A DNA stretch of 44,937 bases from Bacteroidota bacterium. GTDB lineage: Bacteria; Bacteroidota; Bacteroidia; NORP154. Positions 8,151-16,562 of the stretch are shown here, piece after piece. Each line of letters begins with the position of its first letter. The stretch's first letter is position 1. A model generated the notes under the pieces. It was not told where the DNA came from. It searched no databases and saw only the letters and a program-made list of their open reading frames with translations. The position numbers and the translations under genes were made by a program. The stretch lies in NCBI GenBank assembly GCA_022572355.1, contig JACZWC010000040.1:1-44937 (forward strand), given 5' to 3'.

Positions 8151-8798
8151 TTATCCCCATGACCTTTCATCCAGCAATGGCACAAAACTGAAGTCGCCAT
8201 ATTCCTTTTTGCTATACTCAGTTTCACCTGTTTTAATCAGTTTAGTCATCACCTGGTTCTCTGCATTACCAACGGGTATCACAAGTATTCCACCCACCTT
8301 CAACTGCTCTTTAAGAGCTTCGGGAATAAAAGGTGCACCAGCAGTAACCAATATCTTATCGAAAGGGGCGAAAGTGGGTAATCCAAGGTAGCCGTCGCCA
8401 TGAAATAGTTTGGGTTTATATTTAATCTTAGGAAGAAATATCCTGGCTGTATTAAAGAGTTGTTTGTGTCTTTCTATAGTAAATACTTTCGCGCCAAGCT
8501 CCAGCAACACGCAAGCCTGATATCCGGAGCCGGTTCCTATTTCAAGCACCTTGTCACCTTTCACAACATCTAACAGTTCGGATTGAAAAGCGACAGTATA
8601 GGGCTGAGAAATGGTTTGGCTGCAACCTATAGGGAAAGGTTTGTCTCGGTAAGCCAGCGACTCAAAAGCGTTGTCGATGAATAAATGTCGGGGTACACTA
8701 TTAATAGCCTTCAATACCGCTTCACTCACGATCCCTTTTGCTCTTAAACTGTCAACCAGCCTTTTTCGAAGCCCTTTATGCTTGTAATTATCGATCAT
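8151..8798 (-). CDS. pcm: Protein-L-isoaspartate O-methyltransferase
   Basis: A 215-residue protein of normal length for the family. Diagnostic segments are VPRHLFID, the Q/S-rich loop CSQTISQPYTVA, the SAM-binding motif LEIGTGSGYQACVLLELG, the acidic motif VFTIERH, HGDGYLGLPTFAPFDKILVTA, and LKVGGILVIPVG. The enzyme uses S-adenosylmethionine to methylate isoaspartyl residues in damaged proteins in the cytoplasm, starting their repair. It stands alone between a barrel gene downstream and a divergent Gfo/Idh/MocA oxidoreductase. A TAACTTTG -7 box sits about 28 bases before its start. Confidence 0.95.
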   Translation of the reverse strand: MIDNYKHKGLRKRLVDSLRAKGIVSEAVLKAINSVPRHLFIDNAFESLAYRDKPFPIGCSQTISQPYTVAFQSELLDVVKGDKVLEIGTGSGYQACVLLELGAKVFTIERHKQLFNTARIFLPKIKYKPKLFHGDGYLGLPTFAPFDKILVTAGAPFIPEALKEQLKVGGILVIPVGNAENQVMTKLIKTGETEYSKKEYGDFSFVPLLDERSWG

Positions 8799-8825
8799 TG
8801 GTATCTCGCTTAATTAATAACACTG

Positions 8826-8833
8826 CAAAGTTA
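8826..8833 (-). promoter_or_regulatory. Candidate -7 box (TAACTTTG) for pcm
   Basis: On the minus strand TAACTTTG matches TAnnTTTG, 28 bases before the pcm ATG. A TTG lies 24 bases further upstream, slightly farther than usual for a -33 element. Confidence 0.45.
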
Positions 8834-8908
8834 TGCGTCAGAATAATGCGTACGAAACAATAGCTCAAACAGTTTATAACAGATATTTCAACATGATTCA
8901 ATACTTCG

Positions 8909-8916
8909 TACTTTTG
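8909..8916 (+). promoter_or_regulatory. Candidate -7 box (TACTTTTG) for the Gfo/Idh/MocA gene
   Basis: TACTTTTG fits TAnnTTTG and lies 16 bases before the ATG at 8932. The same octamer is used upstream of smpB. Confidence 0.45.
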
Positions 8917-8931
8917 TGCAAAATATAAAAT

Positions 8932-9921
8932 ATGCTTAAAATAGGAGTTATAGGTGCGGGACATCTAGGTAAGATTCATTTAAACCTCCTGAAGGATATC
9001 CCAAAGGTAAAGTTGATTGGATTTTATGATACAAATGAGTCAAATACAGAGGAAGTTTCGAAGGACCTCGGCCTCTCTTCGTTCAATTCTGTAGATGATC
9101 TGATAGAAGCATCTGACATTGTAGATATAGTAACACCTACGCTTTCGCATTACGAAATTGCGGTAGCTGCACTTAAAAAATCCAAGCATCTTTTTATTGA
9201 AAAGCCGATGACCAACTCTGTGGCAGAAGCGAAAGAACTCATTGAACTCACTCATGAAGCCGGCGTAAAGGTCCAAATTGGTCATGTAGAGAGGTTTAAT
9301 CCGGCATTTATGGCTGCGGTGAAGTATTGTTCTGACCCCATGTTTATTGAAACGCACAGGCTGGCACAATTTAATCCCCGGGGCACTGACGTGCCAGTTG
9401 TATTGGATTTGATGATTCACGATATTGATATTGTCCTGAGTGTTGTAAAATCAAATATCAAGCGAATTAGCGCAAGCGGAGTTGCCGTGATAAGTGATTC
9501 ACCAGATATTGCCAATGCACGCATTGAATTTGATAATGGATGTGTGGCCAATCTGACCGCCAGCAGAATATCTTTGAAAAATATGCGCAAAACTCGATTT
9601 TTCCAGCGAAATGCCTATATAACAGTCGATTTTCTCGAGAAACAAGTGGAACTTATCAAATTGCGAACCATCGAGAAAGGTGAAAAAACAGATCCCCTCG
9701 CAGTAATAATTGATGTGGGGAAAGACGCTCAGCAAAAGCAACTCTACTTCGAAAGCCCTACCGTGGGCGAAGGAAACGCTATCAAGATGGAACTGGAAAG
9801 TCTTTTTGAGAGTATAGCCAACGACAGTATTCCCCGCGTATCTGTACAAGATGGTTATGAAGCACTTTCAGTGGCTCACCAGGTGCTCGATCAAATGCGA
9901 CTTACAGAGAGCATTTCATAA
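8932..9921 (+). CDS. Gfo/Idh/MocA family NAD(P)-dependent oxidoreductase
   Basis: A 329-residue protein with an N-terminal Rossmann fold (IGVIGAGHLGKIHLNLLKD, then FYDTNES), the conserved EKPMTNSVAEAKEL block at about residues 91-104, and the central VGHVERFNPA-type segment where sugar substrates usually bind. The C-terminal beta-sheet domain contains DLMIHDIDIVLS, matching the D-x3-H-x2-D catalytic pattern. Such enzymes oxidise or reduce sugar or inositol groups, often in nucleotide-sugar or cell-wall pathways. The exopolysaccharide sugar transferase two genes downstream on the same strand makes a polysaccharide-related substrate plausible, but the substrate is not deducible. Confidence 0.88.
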   Translation: MLKIGVIGAGHLGKIHLNLLKDIPKVKLIGFYDTNESNTEEVSKDLGLSSFNSVDDLIEASDIVDIVTPTLSHYEIAVAALKKSKHLFIEKPMTNSVAEAKELIELTHEAGVKVQIGHVERFNPAFMAAVKYCSDPMFIETHRLAQFNPRGTDVPVVLDLMIHDIDIVLSVVKSNIKRISASGVAVISDSPDIANARIEFDNGCVANLTASRISLKNMRKTRFFQRNAYITVDFLEKQVELIKLRTIEKGEKTDPLAVIIDVGKDAQQKQLYFESPTVGEGNAIKMELESLFESIANDSIPRVSVQDGYEALSVAHQVLDQMRLTESIS

Positions 9922-9979
9922 TACGTACTGGACAATAATCAGAATTCTTCTTCGTTAGTCCTTATTAACCGCGCTACGA

Positions 9980-10864
9980 TTGACTTTCGATAAAACAAAA
10001 TATCGTTTCAGCTTATTCTGCTGTATACTGTTACTTAGCTTGCTCACCGTATCTTGCAGCAAGAACAGCTACAAGGCAGACAGGCCTTCCTACATTGAAA
10101 TTAGCAGTATCGATCTCACGACTAATTTTGCTACTGAAGGCTCGAATTCCCATGGAATTACAGATGCATGGGTGTTTGTTGATGATGTTTCTATCGGCAC
10201 ATATGAACTGCCCGCTACCTTTCCGCTACTCGAAGAGGGCACACACCGAATCACAATTTTTGCCGGCATAAAAGTGAATGGGATTTCTATAGACAGAGGA
10301 ATATATCCATTTTTTAAGCCTTATGAACTGAGCCTCGACCTAATTACGGGAACGACCAGTACGCTTAATCCGACGGTGAGTTACTATTCCGGAATTGAAT
10401 TCGCCTGGAAAGAAGATTTTAATTTGGGACACTCCATGGTGAAATCAGGATTGAGTGATACAATGTTCATATTGATGAGCATTGATACGTTGCCAGCATT
10501 GGGAGCCAACTCGGCAGTCATCTTTCTCGACCAAAACAATTCCTATTTTGAGGCACGCACATCACAAAAATATTTCACGCCTCCACAGGGTTTTGCTGTT
10601 TACCTGGAAATCAGTTACAAAACGACAAATGTTTTTTCGGTGGGTGTCTATAAAAATACGGTTACCGGAACTGAAAAAGTCAATCCCTTTTTAAACATTC
10701 GTGCCAACAGTGCCTGGAATACCATGTACATAGAACTTACCGACTACATGAAAGTTCATACGGATGCAATAAGTTTTGAAGTTTATTTTTCAGCTGCCCT
10801 GGAAACCGGGCTCAGCTCATCTACTATATATATTGATAATGCCAAACTGATTCATTATCAATGA
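9980..10864 (+). CDS. Hypothetical lipoprotein, coupled to the sugar transferase
   Basis: A 294-residue protein with a lipoprotein signal ending LLTVSCSK. The frame opens with TTG at 9980, with a stop at 9956 and no upstream ATG, so TTG is the only start that preserves the signal peptide. The N-terminal half (SSIDLTTNFATEGSNSHGIT and DDVSIGTYELPATFPLLEEG) looks like a carbohydrate-recognition or Ig-like beta domain. The C-terminal half (IYIDNAKLIHYQ) resembles a jelly-roll. Its TGA overlaps the ATG of the sugar transferase gene in ATGA, implying translational coupling and a shared envelope or polysaccharide role (inference). No enzyme motif is seen. Confidence 0.75.
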   Translation: MTFDKTKYRFSLFCCILLLSLLTVSCSKNSYKADRPSYIEISSIDLTTNFATEGSNSHGITDAWVFVDDVSIGTYELPATFPLLEEGTHRITIFAGIKVNGISIDRGIYPFFKPYELSLDLITGTTSTLNPTVSYYSGIEFAWKEDFNLGHSMVKSGLSDTMFILMSIDTLPALGANSAVIFLDQNNSYFEARTSQKYFTPPQGFAVYLEISYKTTNVFSVGVYKNTVTGTEKVNPFLNIRANSAWNTMYIELTDYMKVHTDAISFEVYFSAALETGLSSSTIYIDNAKLIHYQ

Positions 10865-12258
10865 ACCGAAAGCTACAGGTCTCAAAATATTTGATAGGCG
10901 ATTTCCTCGCCGCAGTTCTTGCATGGGGCGCGTTTTATTCTTATCGCAAGCTATACATTGAAAGGGTAGCGCTTGAATTTGATGAGAAATTCTACATTGG
11001 TATTGTTATCATTCCACTTTTCTGGCTAGGTCTTTACGCAATCACCGGAATCTATACGAGTATTTATCGTAAATCCAGGTTGAAAGAATTGGGTCAAACG
11101 ATCTTCCTATCCTTAATTGGAGTGTTAATCATATTCTTTGCGATTTTGCTGGATGACGAAGTCGCATCTTACAAGCAATACTATAAAACCTTTTTGGCGC
11201 TGTTTTCCTTTCATTTTATATTTACCTATATCCCTCGCTTTTTTCTTACGAGTGCAACAGCGTACCGGATACATAACCGTATAATTGGCTTCAACACTCT
11301 TTTAGTAGGAAGTAATGGCAAAGCTCTGCAGACTTACCGGGAAATGGAGTCGGTACCCAGATCAGCCGGAAACAAATTCGTGGGATTTGTGAACATTAAC
11401 GGCTGTAATGGCTCAAACCTGGAGGAGCATATTCCCCATCTTGGAGGATCAGATGAAATCATTGATATCATCCGTGAACACGACATTGAAGAAGTGATCA
11501 TTGCTATCGACTCTTCCGAACATGTGAACATCAAACAAATGATCACAAAACTCGATGCAACACAGGTAATTACCAAGATTACTCCCGACATGTACGACAT
11601 TCTTGCGGGTACCGTAAAAATGACCTCGATAATGGGAACACCCTTAATAGAGGTATCGAACGATATCATGCCCAGTTGGGAAAAAATTGTTAAGCAGGTG
11701 ATAGATTTTATCTTTTCACTTGTCGTTTTGATTTTGGGATCACCAATCTACTTACTCACAGCCATATGCGTTAAAATGTCGTCGCCTGGACCCATCTTTT
11801 ATACGCACGAACGAATAGGAATCCATGGTAAACCTTTTAACATATATAAGTTCAGGTCGATGATAACAGGTGCGGAAAGTAACGGACCATTGCTATCGAG
11901 TGAAAACGACAATCGAATTACGAAGTTTGGAAGGTTCATGCGCAAGATAAGACTGGATGAAATCCCTCAATTTTTCAACGTATTAAAGGGAGATATGGCA
12001 TTGGTTGGACCCCGGCCCGAAAGACAATTTTACATTGACCAAATAGTTCAAAAAGCCCCTCATTATATTCATCTGCACAAGGTAAAACCTGGAATTACCT
12101 CCTGGGGACAGGTGAAATTTGGATATGCGGAGAATATAGAGGAAATGACAGAAAGACTTCGCTACGACCTCATATATATTGAGAACATGTCGCTGGCTAT
12201 AGATCTAAAGATCCTGATCTATACGATACTAACGGTATTGAGGGGGAAGGGAAGGTAA
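10861..12258 (+). CDS. Exopolysaccharide polyprenyl-phosphate sugar-1-phosphate transferase
   Basis: A 465-residue protein of the WbaP/WcaJ-like type. The N-terminal half holds about four or five hydrophobic helices, followed by a CoA-binding-like nucleotide fold (about residues 140-230: NTLLVGSNGKALQTYREM). The C-terminal half is the bacterial sugar transferase domain: a membrane re-entrant segment (IDFIFSLVVLILGSPIYLLT), SSPGPIFYTHERIGIHGKPF, YKFRSMI, RLDEIPQFFNVLKGDMALVGPRPE and KPGITSWGQV. It moves a sugar phosphate from a nucleotide sugar to undecaprenyl phosphate, the first step of exopolysaccharide or O-antigen building. It overlaps the lipoprotein gene by four bases. The particular sugar is not known. 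Confidence 0.93.
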   Translation: MNRKLQVSKYLIGDFLAAVLAWGAFYSYRKLYIERVALEFDEKFYIGIVIIPLFWLGLYAITGIYTSIYRKSRLKELGQTIFLSLIGVLIIFFAILLDDEVASYKQYYKTFLALFSFHFIFTYIPRFFLTSATAYRIHNRIIGFNTLLVGSNGKALQTYREMESVPRSAGNKFVGFVNINGCNGSNLEEHIPHLGGSDEIIDIIREHDIEEVIIAIDSSEHVNIKQMITKLDATQVITKITPDMYDILAGTVKMTSIMGTPLIEVSNDIMPSWEKIVKQVIDFIFSLVVLILGSPIYLLTAICVKMSSPGPIFYTHERIGIHGKPFNIYKFRSMITGAESNGPLLSSENDNRITKFGRFMRKIRLDEIPQFFNVLKGDMALVGPRPERQFYIDQIVQKAPHYIHLHKVKPGITSWGQVKFGYAENIEEMTERLRYDLIYIENMSLAIDLKILIYTILTVLRGKGR

Positions 12259-12305
12259 GTTGAATTACTAATTAGACCTTAGAAATTAGTTCTTAGATAT
12301 TCTGA

Positions 12306-12824
12306 TTAGGATTTGTCTTTCTTTTTCTTCTCTATAACAATTCGCCACCTGCTTGGAACATCAAACTGGTGCTTTTGGAATATCATTAGAAAGGAAGTTG
12401 CGATCAATCCGGTTCCAATGATCACCAGGGCCGCGCTTGTTAAAAACTGAGGTGATTGTTTTCCCGAAGTAGATTCAGCTATAGGATAAATAATATTGGA
12501 TAAACCGAGCGCGAAAATAGGTGCACCAAAACCGTATCCTAAGGCCTTTTCAAGTGGAAACATGAACTTAATCATTTGGATTTCTCTAATCAGCACTTCT
12601 TTTCCCCCTCTCAAAATAAAAGAAGTTTCCGTGATCTGCTTAATTCGTCCTTTTTCAACGTGATCTACGTGTACGATCCTATAGAGTATTTTATTGCCTT
12701 TTTTCAGGTAAATCTTGCCCCATTTTGTACTTCCATTCGAGCGCTCGATTCGGGCTTTATACTGCGCAACAACATCCGCACAGTTCACACTGATGGCTAA
12801 CAATATGATAACTAGAATTCTCAT
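12306..12824 (-). CDS. Hypothetical membrane protein with signal peptide
   Basis: A 172-residue protein with a signal peptide (MRILVIILLAISVNCADVVAQ). A beta-rich section then follows that resembles a small SH3-like domain (KWGKIYLKKGNKILYRI, then SFILRGGKEVLIREIQMIKF). Two hydrophobic helices (GAPIFALGLSNIIYPI and SAALVIIGTGLIATSFLMIF) and a strongly basic tail KKKKDK complete it. This arrangement recurs in Bacteroidota membrane proteins of unknown role. It converges on the sugar transferase gene and diverges from the hydroxybutyryl-CoA dehydrogenase gene. Confidence 0.65.
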   Translation of the reverse strand: MRILVIILLAISVNCADVVAQYKARIERSNGSTKWGKIYLKKGNKILYRIVHVDHVEKGRIKQITETSFILRGGKEVLIREIQMIKFMFPLEKALGYGFGAPIFALGLSNIIYPIAESTSGKQSPQFLTSAALVIIGTGLIATSFLMIFQKHQFDVPSRWRIVIEKKKKDKS

Positions 12825-12956
12825 GAGGTTCTTACAGGCAAACTTACAAATTATGCCTGATAAGGTAATTGGATTGTGTCCTGATGAAATCGGTTACTAT
12901 ACCGATGCAATACCCATAAGATTATTTACATTTAAGCTCAATAATAAAGTACACTT

Positions 12957-13841
12957 ATGAAAAATATATCAGTAATCGGATCGGGCACCATGGGAAATGG
13001 TATAGCACATGTTTTTGCTCAGGCAGGGTATACCGTGTCATTAATTGATATTGCCCAGAAGCCACTGGATAAAGCCATGGCTACCATAGAAAAAAACCTG
13101 GACAGACTTGTCGCTAAAGAGAAGATCACCGAAGATGACAAGGTTAAAACACTCGCAAATATCACGACCTCTACAGAGCTCTCTGCCGCTGCTGAATCAG
13201 ATTTGGTTGTGGAAGCTGCCACAGAAAACGAGGAGATCAAGCTCAACATATTCAAGGATCTGGATGGGCTTTGCAAGAGCGGGGCAATAATTGCAAGTAA
13301 TACCTCCTCTATTCCTATAACCAAGATTGCCGCTGTTACCAACAGGCCTGAGCAGGTAATCGGTATGCATTTTATGAATCCTGTTCCTATTATGAAACTG
13401 GTGGAGGTGATCAACGGAAAAGAGACATCTGCAGAAACAACAAAAACGGTTATGGATACGGCCAAGGACCTCCATAAAATTCCCGTTGAGGTCAATGACT
13501 TTCCGGGATTTGTTGCCAACAGAATATTGATGCCCATGATCAACGAGGCCATTCTCTCATTAGAAGAGAACGTTTCAGGGGTGATGGAGATCGATACTGT
13601 CATGAAAATTGGAATGGCACACCCTATGGGGCCACTACAACTCGCAGACTTCATCGGCCTTGACGTGTGCCTCTCCATTTTGGAAGTAATGCAAGAGGGA
13701 CTTGATAATGACAAATACGCACCATGTGGCCTACTCGTTGAGATGGTGAAGAACGGAACACTCGGCGTTAAATCAGGCGAAGGCTTTTACAAATACGAAA
13801 AAGGCAATAAGGAATTGGTGGTTGCTTCCAGATTTGTATAG
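12957..13841 (+). CDS. 3-hydroxybutyryl-CoA / 3-hydroxyacyl-CoA dehydrogenase
   Basis: A 294-residue protein with an N-terminal Rossmann domain (ISVIGSGTMGNGIAHVFAQA, LIDI) and the C-terminal helical dimerisation domain. Catalytic blocks are visible: DLVVEAATEN with its glutamate, ASNTSSIPITKIA, the HFMNPVPIMKLVEVI segment with the active-site histidine, NDFPGFVANRILMPMINEA, and DTVMKIGMAHPMGPLQLADFIGLD. It interconverts 3-hydroxyacyl-CoA and 3-ketoacyl-CoA with NAD(P), in fatty-acid oxidation or butyrate/PHB-type metabolism. Single-domain length fits stand-alone Hbd-type enzymes. No other beta-oxidation gene is adjacent. Confidence 0.95.
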   Translation: MKNISVIGSGTMGNGIAHVFAQAGYTVSLIDIAQKPLDKAMATIEKNLDRLVAKEKITEDDKVKTLANITTSTELSAAAESDLVVEAATENEEIKLNIFKDLDGLCKSGAIIASNTSSIPITKIAAVTNRPEQVIGMHFMNPVPIMKLVEVINGKETSAETTKTVMDTAKDLHKIPVEVNDFPGFVANRILMPMINEAILSLEENVSGVMEIDTVMKIGMAHPMGPLQLADFIGLDVCLSILEVMQEGLDNDKYAPCGLLVEMVKNGTLGVKSGEGFYKYEKGNKELVVASRFV

Positions 13842-13862
13842 GGGCCAAAACCAGTCAGCACC

Positions 13863-14384
13863 ATGGACATTGAATTGGTAGAAGCAGGAAAAGAAGAGCT
13901 GGAGGCGATACGGGAGATGTCGAGACTGTTCCGATATGATCTTTCTGAATTTAAGGGAATGCCCTGTGATGAAAGCGGAATGTTCGCGCCAATTCCGAAT
14001 CTCGATAATTTTTTAGAAGAGGGCAATCACGCCTTTACCATCAGGTATAAAAAAGAGCTCGCCGGATTTGCACTGATCGAAGGCAACAAAGTAGAGCAGA
14101 AAAGCTTTATCTTCTCCTATCTTTTCATACTTAGAAAATTTCGCAGAACAGGATTGGGCAAAATAGCCACCATTCAAATTCTCAATAAATTTCGAGGCGA
14201 CTGGAAGATAGATTACAATACACCCAATACTACAGCCATGGAATTTTGGGATAATATTATTGATGCATACACGGGCGGAAAGTACAGTATAGCTGAACAA
14301 AATCACGAAAAGTGGGGCCCGTTGAAAGTCATTAAATTTTCAAACCTATTAACAACACAATCTGAAAATGAAAACAGTATCTAA
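13863..14384 (+). CDS. GNAT family N-acetyltransferase
   Basis: A 173-residue protein with the GNAT fold: an initial helix EELEAIREMSRLFRYDLSE, a beta strand AFTIRYKKELAGFALIEG, the acetyl-CoA-binding turn FILRKFRRTGLGKIATIQI (R/Q-x2-G-x-G/A type), and the later strand/helix NTTAMEFWDNIID. The SEFKGMP region is typical of a subgroup found as predicted acetyltransferases of unknown acceptor. It lies 21 bases after the hydroxybutyryl-CoA dehydrogenase gene and overlaps the start of the T9SS repeat protein by 17 bases, so the three may be cotranscribed. Confidence 0.85.
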   Translation: MDIELVEAGKEELEAIREMSRLFRYDLSEFKGMPCDESGMFAPIPNLDNFLEEGNHAFTIRYKKELAGFALIEGNKVEQKSFIFSYLFILRKFRRTGLGKIATIQILNKFRGDWKIDYNTPNTTAMEFWDNIIDAYTGGKYSIAEQNHEKWGPLKVIKFSNLLTTQSENENSI

Positions 14385-15954
14385 ACTAATAACCTGGTCT
14401 TTGTCTCTGTCATTGTCATTGTGCTTTAGTTACAGTGCACAAGCTCAAGCATCCTTCCAAAAAACATACGGGGGAACCGGTCATGATTATTCGTATTACG
14501 TACAACAAACTACTGACGGAGGATATGTTGTCATTGGCTATACGGTTAATTTTGGAGCCGGAGGAAAGGACGTTTATCTGATCAGGACCGATTCGCTTGG
14601 TGATATATTGTGGACAAAAACTTATGGCGGAACGGGGGATGACATAGGCTATTCCGTTCAGCAAACACTTGATGGAGGCTATATAATTACGGGAGAGACG
14701 AGCAGCTTTGGTTTAGATAGTTCGGATGTTTATTTAATTAAAACCAATTCTTTAGGAGACACCTTGTGGACCAAATCATATGGAGGGGCCGATACTGATG
14801 CGGGATATTATGTACAGCAGACAGCAGATACAGGATATATCATTACAGGATATACCGAGAGCTTTGGCGCAGGATCTGCCGATTATTATTTGATAAAAAC
14901 TAATTCTACCGGTGATACACTCTGGACCAAAACCTATGGGGGAAGTGGATTTGAGTACAGTTACACTGTTCAACAGACAACAGATGGTGGATATATCGTC
15001 AGTGGCGAAACATACAGTTTTGGTGTAGGACCATCGAGTGTTTACCTGATCAAAACTGATGGCAGCGGCAATACATTGTGGACTAAGACTTTCGGTGGAA
15101 GTGGATATGATGGAGGGTGGTCCGTGCGACAAACTATGGATGAAGGATATATTGTGGCTGGATGGACCAACAGCTTTGGAGCAGGGGGTTTTGACGCCTA
15201 TCTGATACGCACAGATTCAATTGGTGATACCACATGGACAAAAACCTATGGAGGAACCGGGATAGATGTTGGAATACAAGTACAACAAACATCAGACAAC
15301 GGTTTTATTCTTACCGGATATACTTACGGCTTTGGCGCGGGCGGCGGAGATGTTTATTTGATCAAAACTGATGCAAACGGCAACATCTCCTGGTCAAAAG
15401 CCTATGGAGGAGCGGTAGGTGATGCTGGGTATTCTGTTCAGCAAACTGTAGACGGCAATTATATCGTAGCTGGATATAGTTTTAGCTTTGGGACTGGAGA
15501 TGCTGACATTTATTTGATCCGGACTGATGCGAATGGAAATGGCGGTGGATGTAATGAAACCAATGCTGCAACAATCGCAACGAGCCCTCAAACAATAGTT
15601 GGCACCGCAGCAACCATAACGGGAGCCGGGGGAACCGCTGCGAGCACAGCAACTGTTGTCAGTAACCCCTCAACGATTGATAGTATGTTGTGTATCAGTA
15701 CAGGCATTCAAGAGAAAAATAAACCGCTCAAGAAGGTACTTCTTTATCCCAACCCGACTGATGGGCCATTTCAGATAGATGCCTCCATGACAGAAGTTGA
15801 GGAAATTGTGATCAGGAATTACCTGGGACAAGTGGTAAAAGTGTACTCCACAAGTGATCAAATGCTGGACATTTCAGACCAACCGGTGGGTTTGTATTTT
15901 GTTTCGGTACAGACCAGTACGGGCGTGATTACCCAAATAATAATAAGGCGCTAA
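14368..15954 (+). CDS. T9SS-secreted protein with seven 52-residue repeats
   Basis: A 528-residue protein. It has a signal peptide (MKTVSKLITWSLSLSLSLCF, cleavage near AQAQA), then seven consecutive 52-residue repeats of the form K-T-Y-G-G-x(4)-Y-x(4)-QQT-x-DGGY-I-x-G-x-T-x-SFGAG-x(3)-YLI-x-T-x(3)-G-x(3)-W (residues about 32-395). After a Thr/Ala-rich spacer comes a T9SS type A sorting domain (LLYPNPTDGPFQI, VRNYLGQVVK-like, VGLYFVSVQT). Seven equal blades suggest a beta-propeller (inference). The T9SS exports such proteins to the cell surface or medium. A ligand cannot be inferred. The start overlaps the GNAT gene by 17 bases. Confidence 0.88.
   Translation: MKTVSKLITWSLSLSLSLCFSYSAQAQASFQKTYGGTGHDYSYYVQQTTDGGYVVIGYTVNFGAGGKDVYLIRTDSLGDILWTKTYGGTGDDIGYSVQQTLDGGYIITGETSSFGLDSSDVYLIKTNSLGDTLWTKSYGGADTDAGYYVQQTADTGYIITGYTESFGAGSADYYLIKTNSTGDTLWTKTYGGSGFEYSYTVQQTTDGGYIVSGETYSFGVGPSSVYLIKTDGSGNTLWTKTFGGSGYDGGWSVRQTMDEGYIVAGWTNSFGAGGFDAYLIRTDSIGDTTWTKTYGGTGIDVGIQVQQTSDNGFILTGYTYGFGAGGGDVYLIKTDANGNISWSKAYGGAVGDAGYSVQQTVDGNYIVAGYSFSFGTGDADIYLIRTDANGNGGGCNETNAATIATSPQTIVGTAATITGAGGTAASTATVVSNPSTIDSMLCISTGIQEKNKPLKKVLLYPNPTDGPFQIDASMTEVEEIVIRNYLGQVVKVYSTSDQMLDISDQPVGLYFVSVQTSTGVITQIIIRR
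14461..15552 (+). repeat. Seven tandem 156-bp coding repeats
   Basis: Repeat units start at 14461, 14617, 14773, 14929, 15085, 15241 and 15397, each exactly 156 bases apart with no indel. Each begins with an AAA/AAG lysine codon of the K-T-Y-G-G motif. Units are diverged at the DNA level, so they are old and probably maintained by structure. Confidence 0.9.
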
Positions 15955-15973
15955 GGAGTAAACCAGCAGCGTA

Positions 15974-16507
15974 ATGCCAGAAATCAATTTTGATCCCTTC
16001 CCTACCCTCACTACTGAGCGGTTGATATTAAGACAGTTGCAGCAAAGTGACAACAGGGCAATATTTGCTCTTCGCTCCAACGAACAGATTAACAAATTCG
16101 TTGTCAGGACAAAACCGACGAATAAAGAGAGCACCCGCTCCTTTATCGAAAAAATAAATACCGCCATAGAACAAAATGAATCTATCTTTTGGGTGATCTG
16201 CGAAAAGGACAATCCTAATCTGATCGGCACCATCTGCTTGTGGAACTTTTCTGAAGATAAAAGCTGTGCTGAAACAGGTTATGAATTGAGTCCATCGTCA
16301 TGGAGAAAAGGTTTTATGAGCGAAGCATTTAAATGCGTTCTCGAATACGCTTTTCATACACTTAAACTCAAAACCATCGAGGCTTTTACACATAAAGACA
16401 ATGTCGCCTCTACGCGAATGCTCACAAAAAATAATTTTGTCCATGCACGCGACCGGGTTGACAAAGACAATAGCAATAACCACATATACAGTCTAACACC
16501 ATCGTGA
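15974..16507 (+). CDS. RimJ/RimL-type GNAT acetyltransferase
   Basis: A 177-residue protein beginning with the RimJ/RimL signature PTLTTERLILRQLQQSDNRA. It continues with an acetyltransferase core: VICEKDNPNLIGTICLW, then the acetyl-CoA region AETGYELSPSSWRKGFMSEA (the Q/R-G-x-G-x-A-type loop appears as WRKGFMSEA), then LKTIEAFTHKDNVASTRML and the terminal NNFVHARDR. Family members acetylate N termini of ribosomal proteins or small molecules; the acceptor here is unknown. A diverged copy of the C-terminal part recurs as a remnant at 37328-37435 inside the accessory island. Confidence 0.9.
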   Translation: MPEINFDPFPTLTTERLILRQLQQSDNRAIFALRSNEQINKFVVRTKPTNKESTRSFIEKINTAIEQNESIFWVICEKDNPNLIGTICLWNFSEDKSCAETGYELSPSSWRKGFMSEAFKCVLEYAFHTLKLKTIEAFTHKDNVASTRMLTKNNFVHARDRVDKDNSNNHIYSLTPS

Positions 16508-16562
16508 GGCGACACACGATTGAAAATTTCAGCTATAATTTACAATTCGTAAATTGGAAACC

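Noticed and set aside
13019..13714. 231-codon minus-strand frame
   Set aside because: Fully antisense to the well supported 3-hydroxybutyryl-CoA dehydrogenase gene; Ser/Ile-rich shadow translation.
14461..15552. CRISPR or satellite array
   Set aside because: The 156-bp repeats are in frame and encode one continuous secreted protein.
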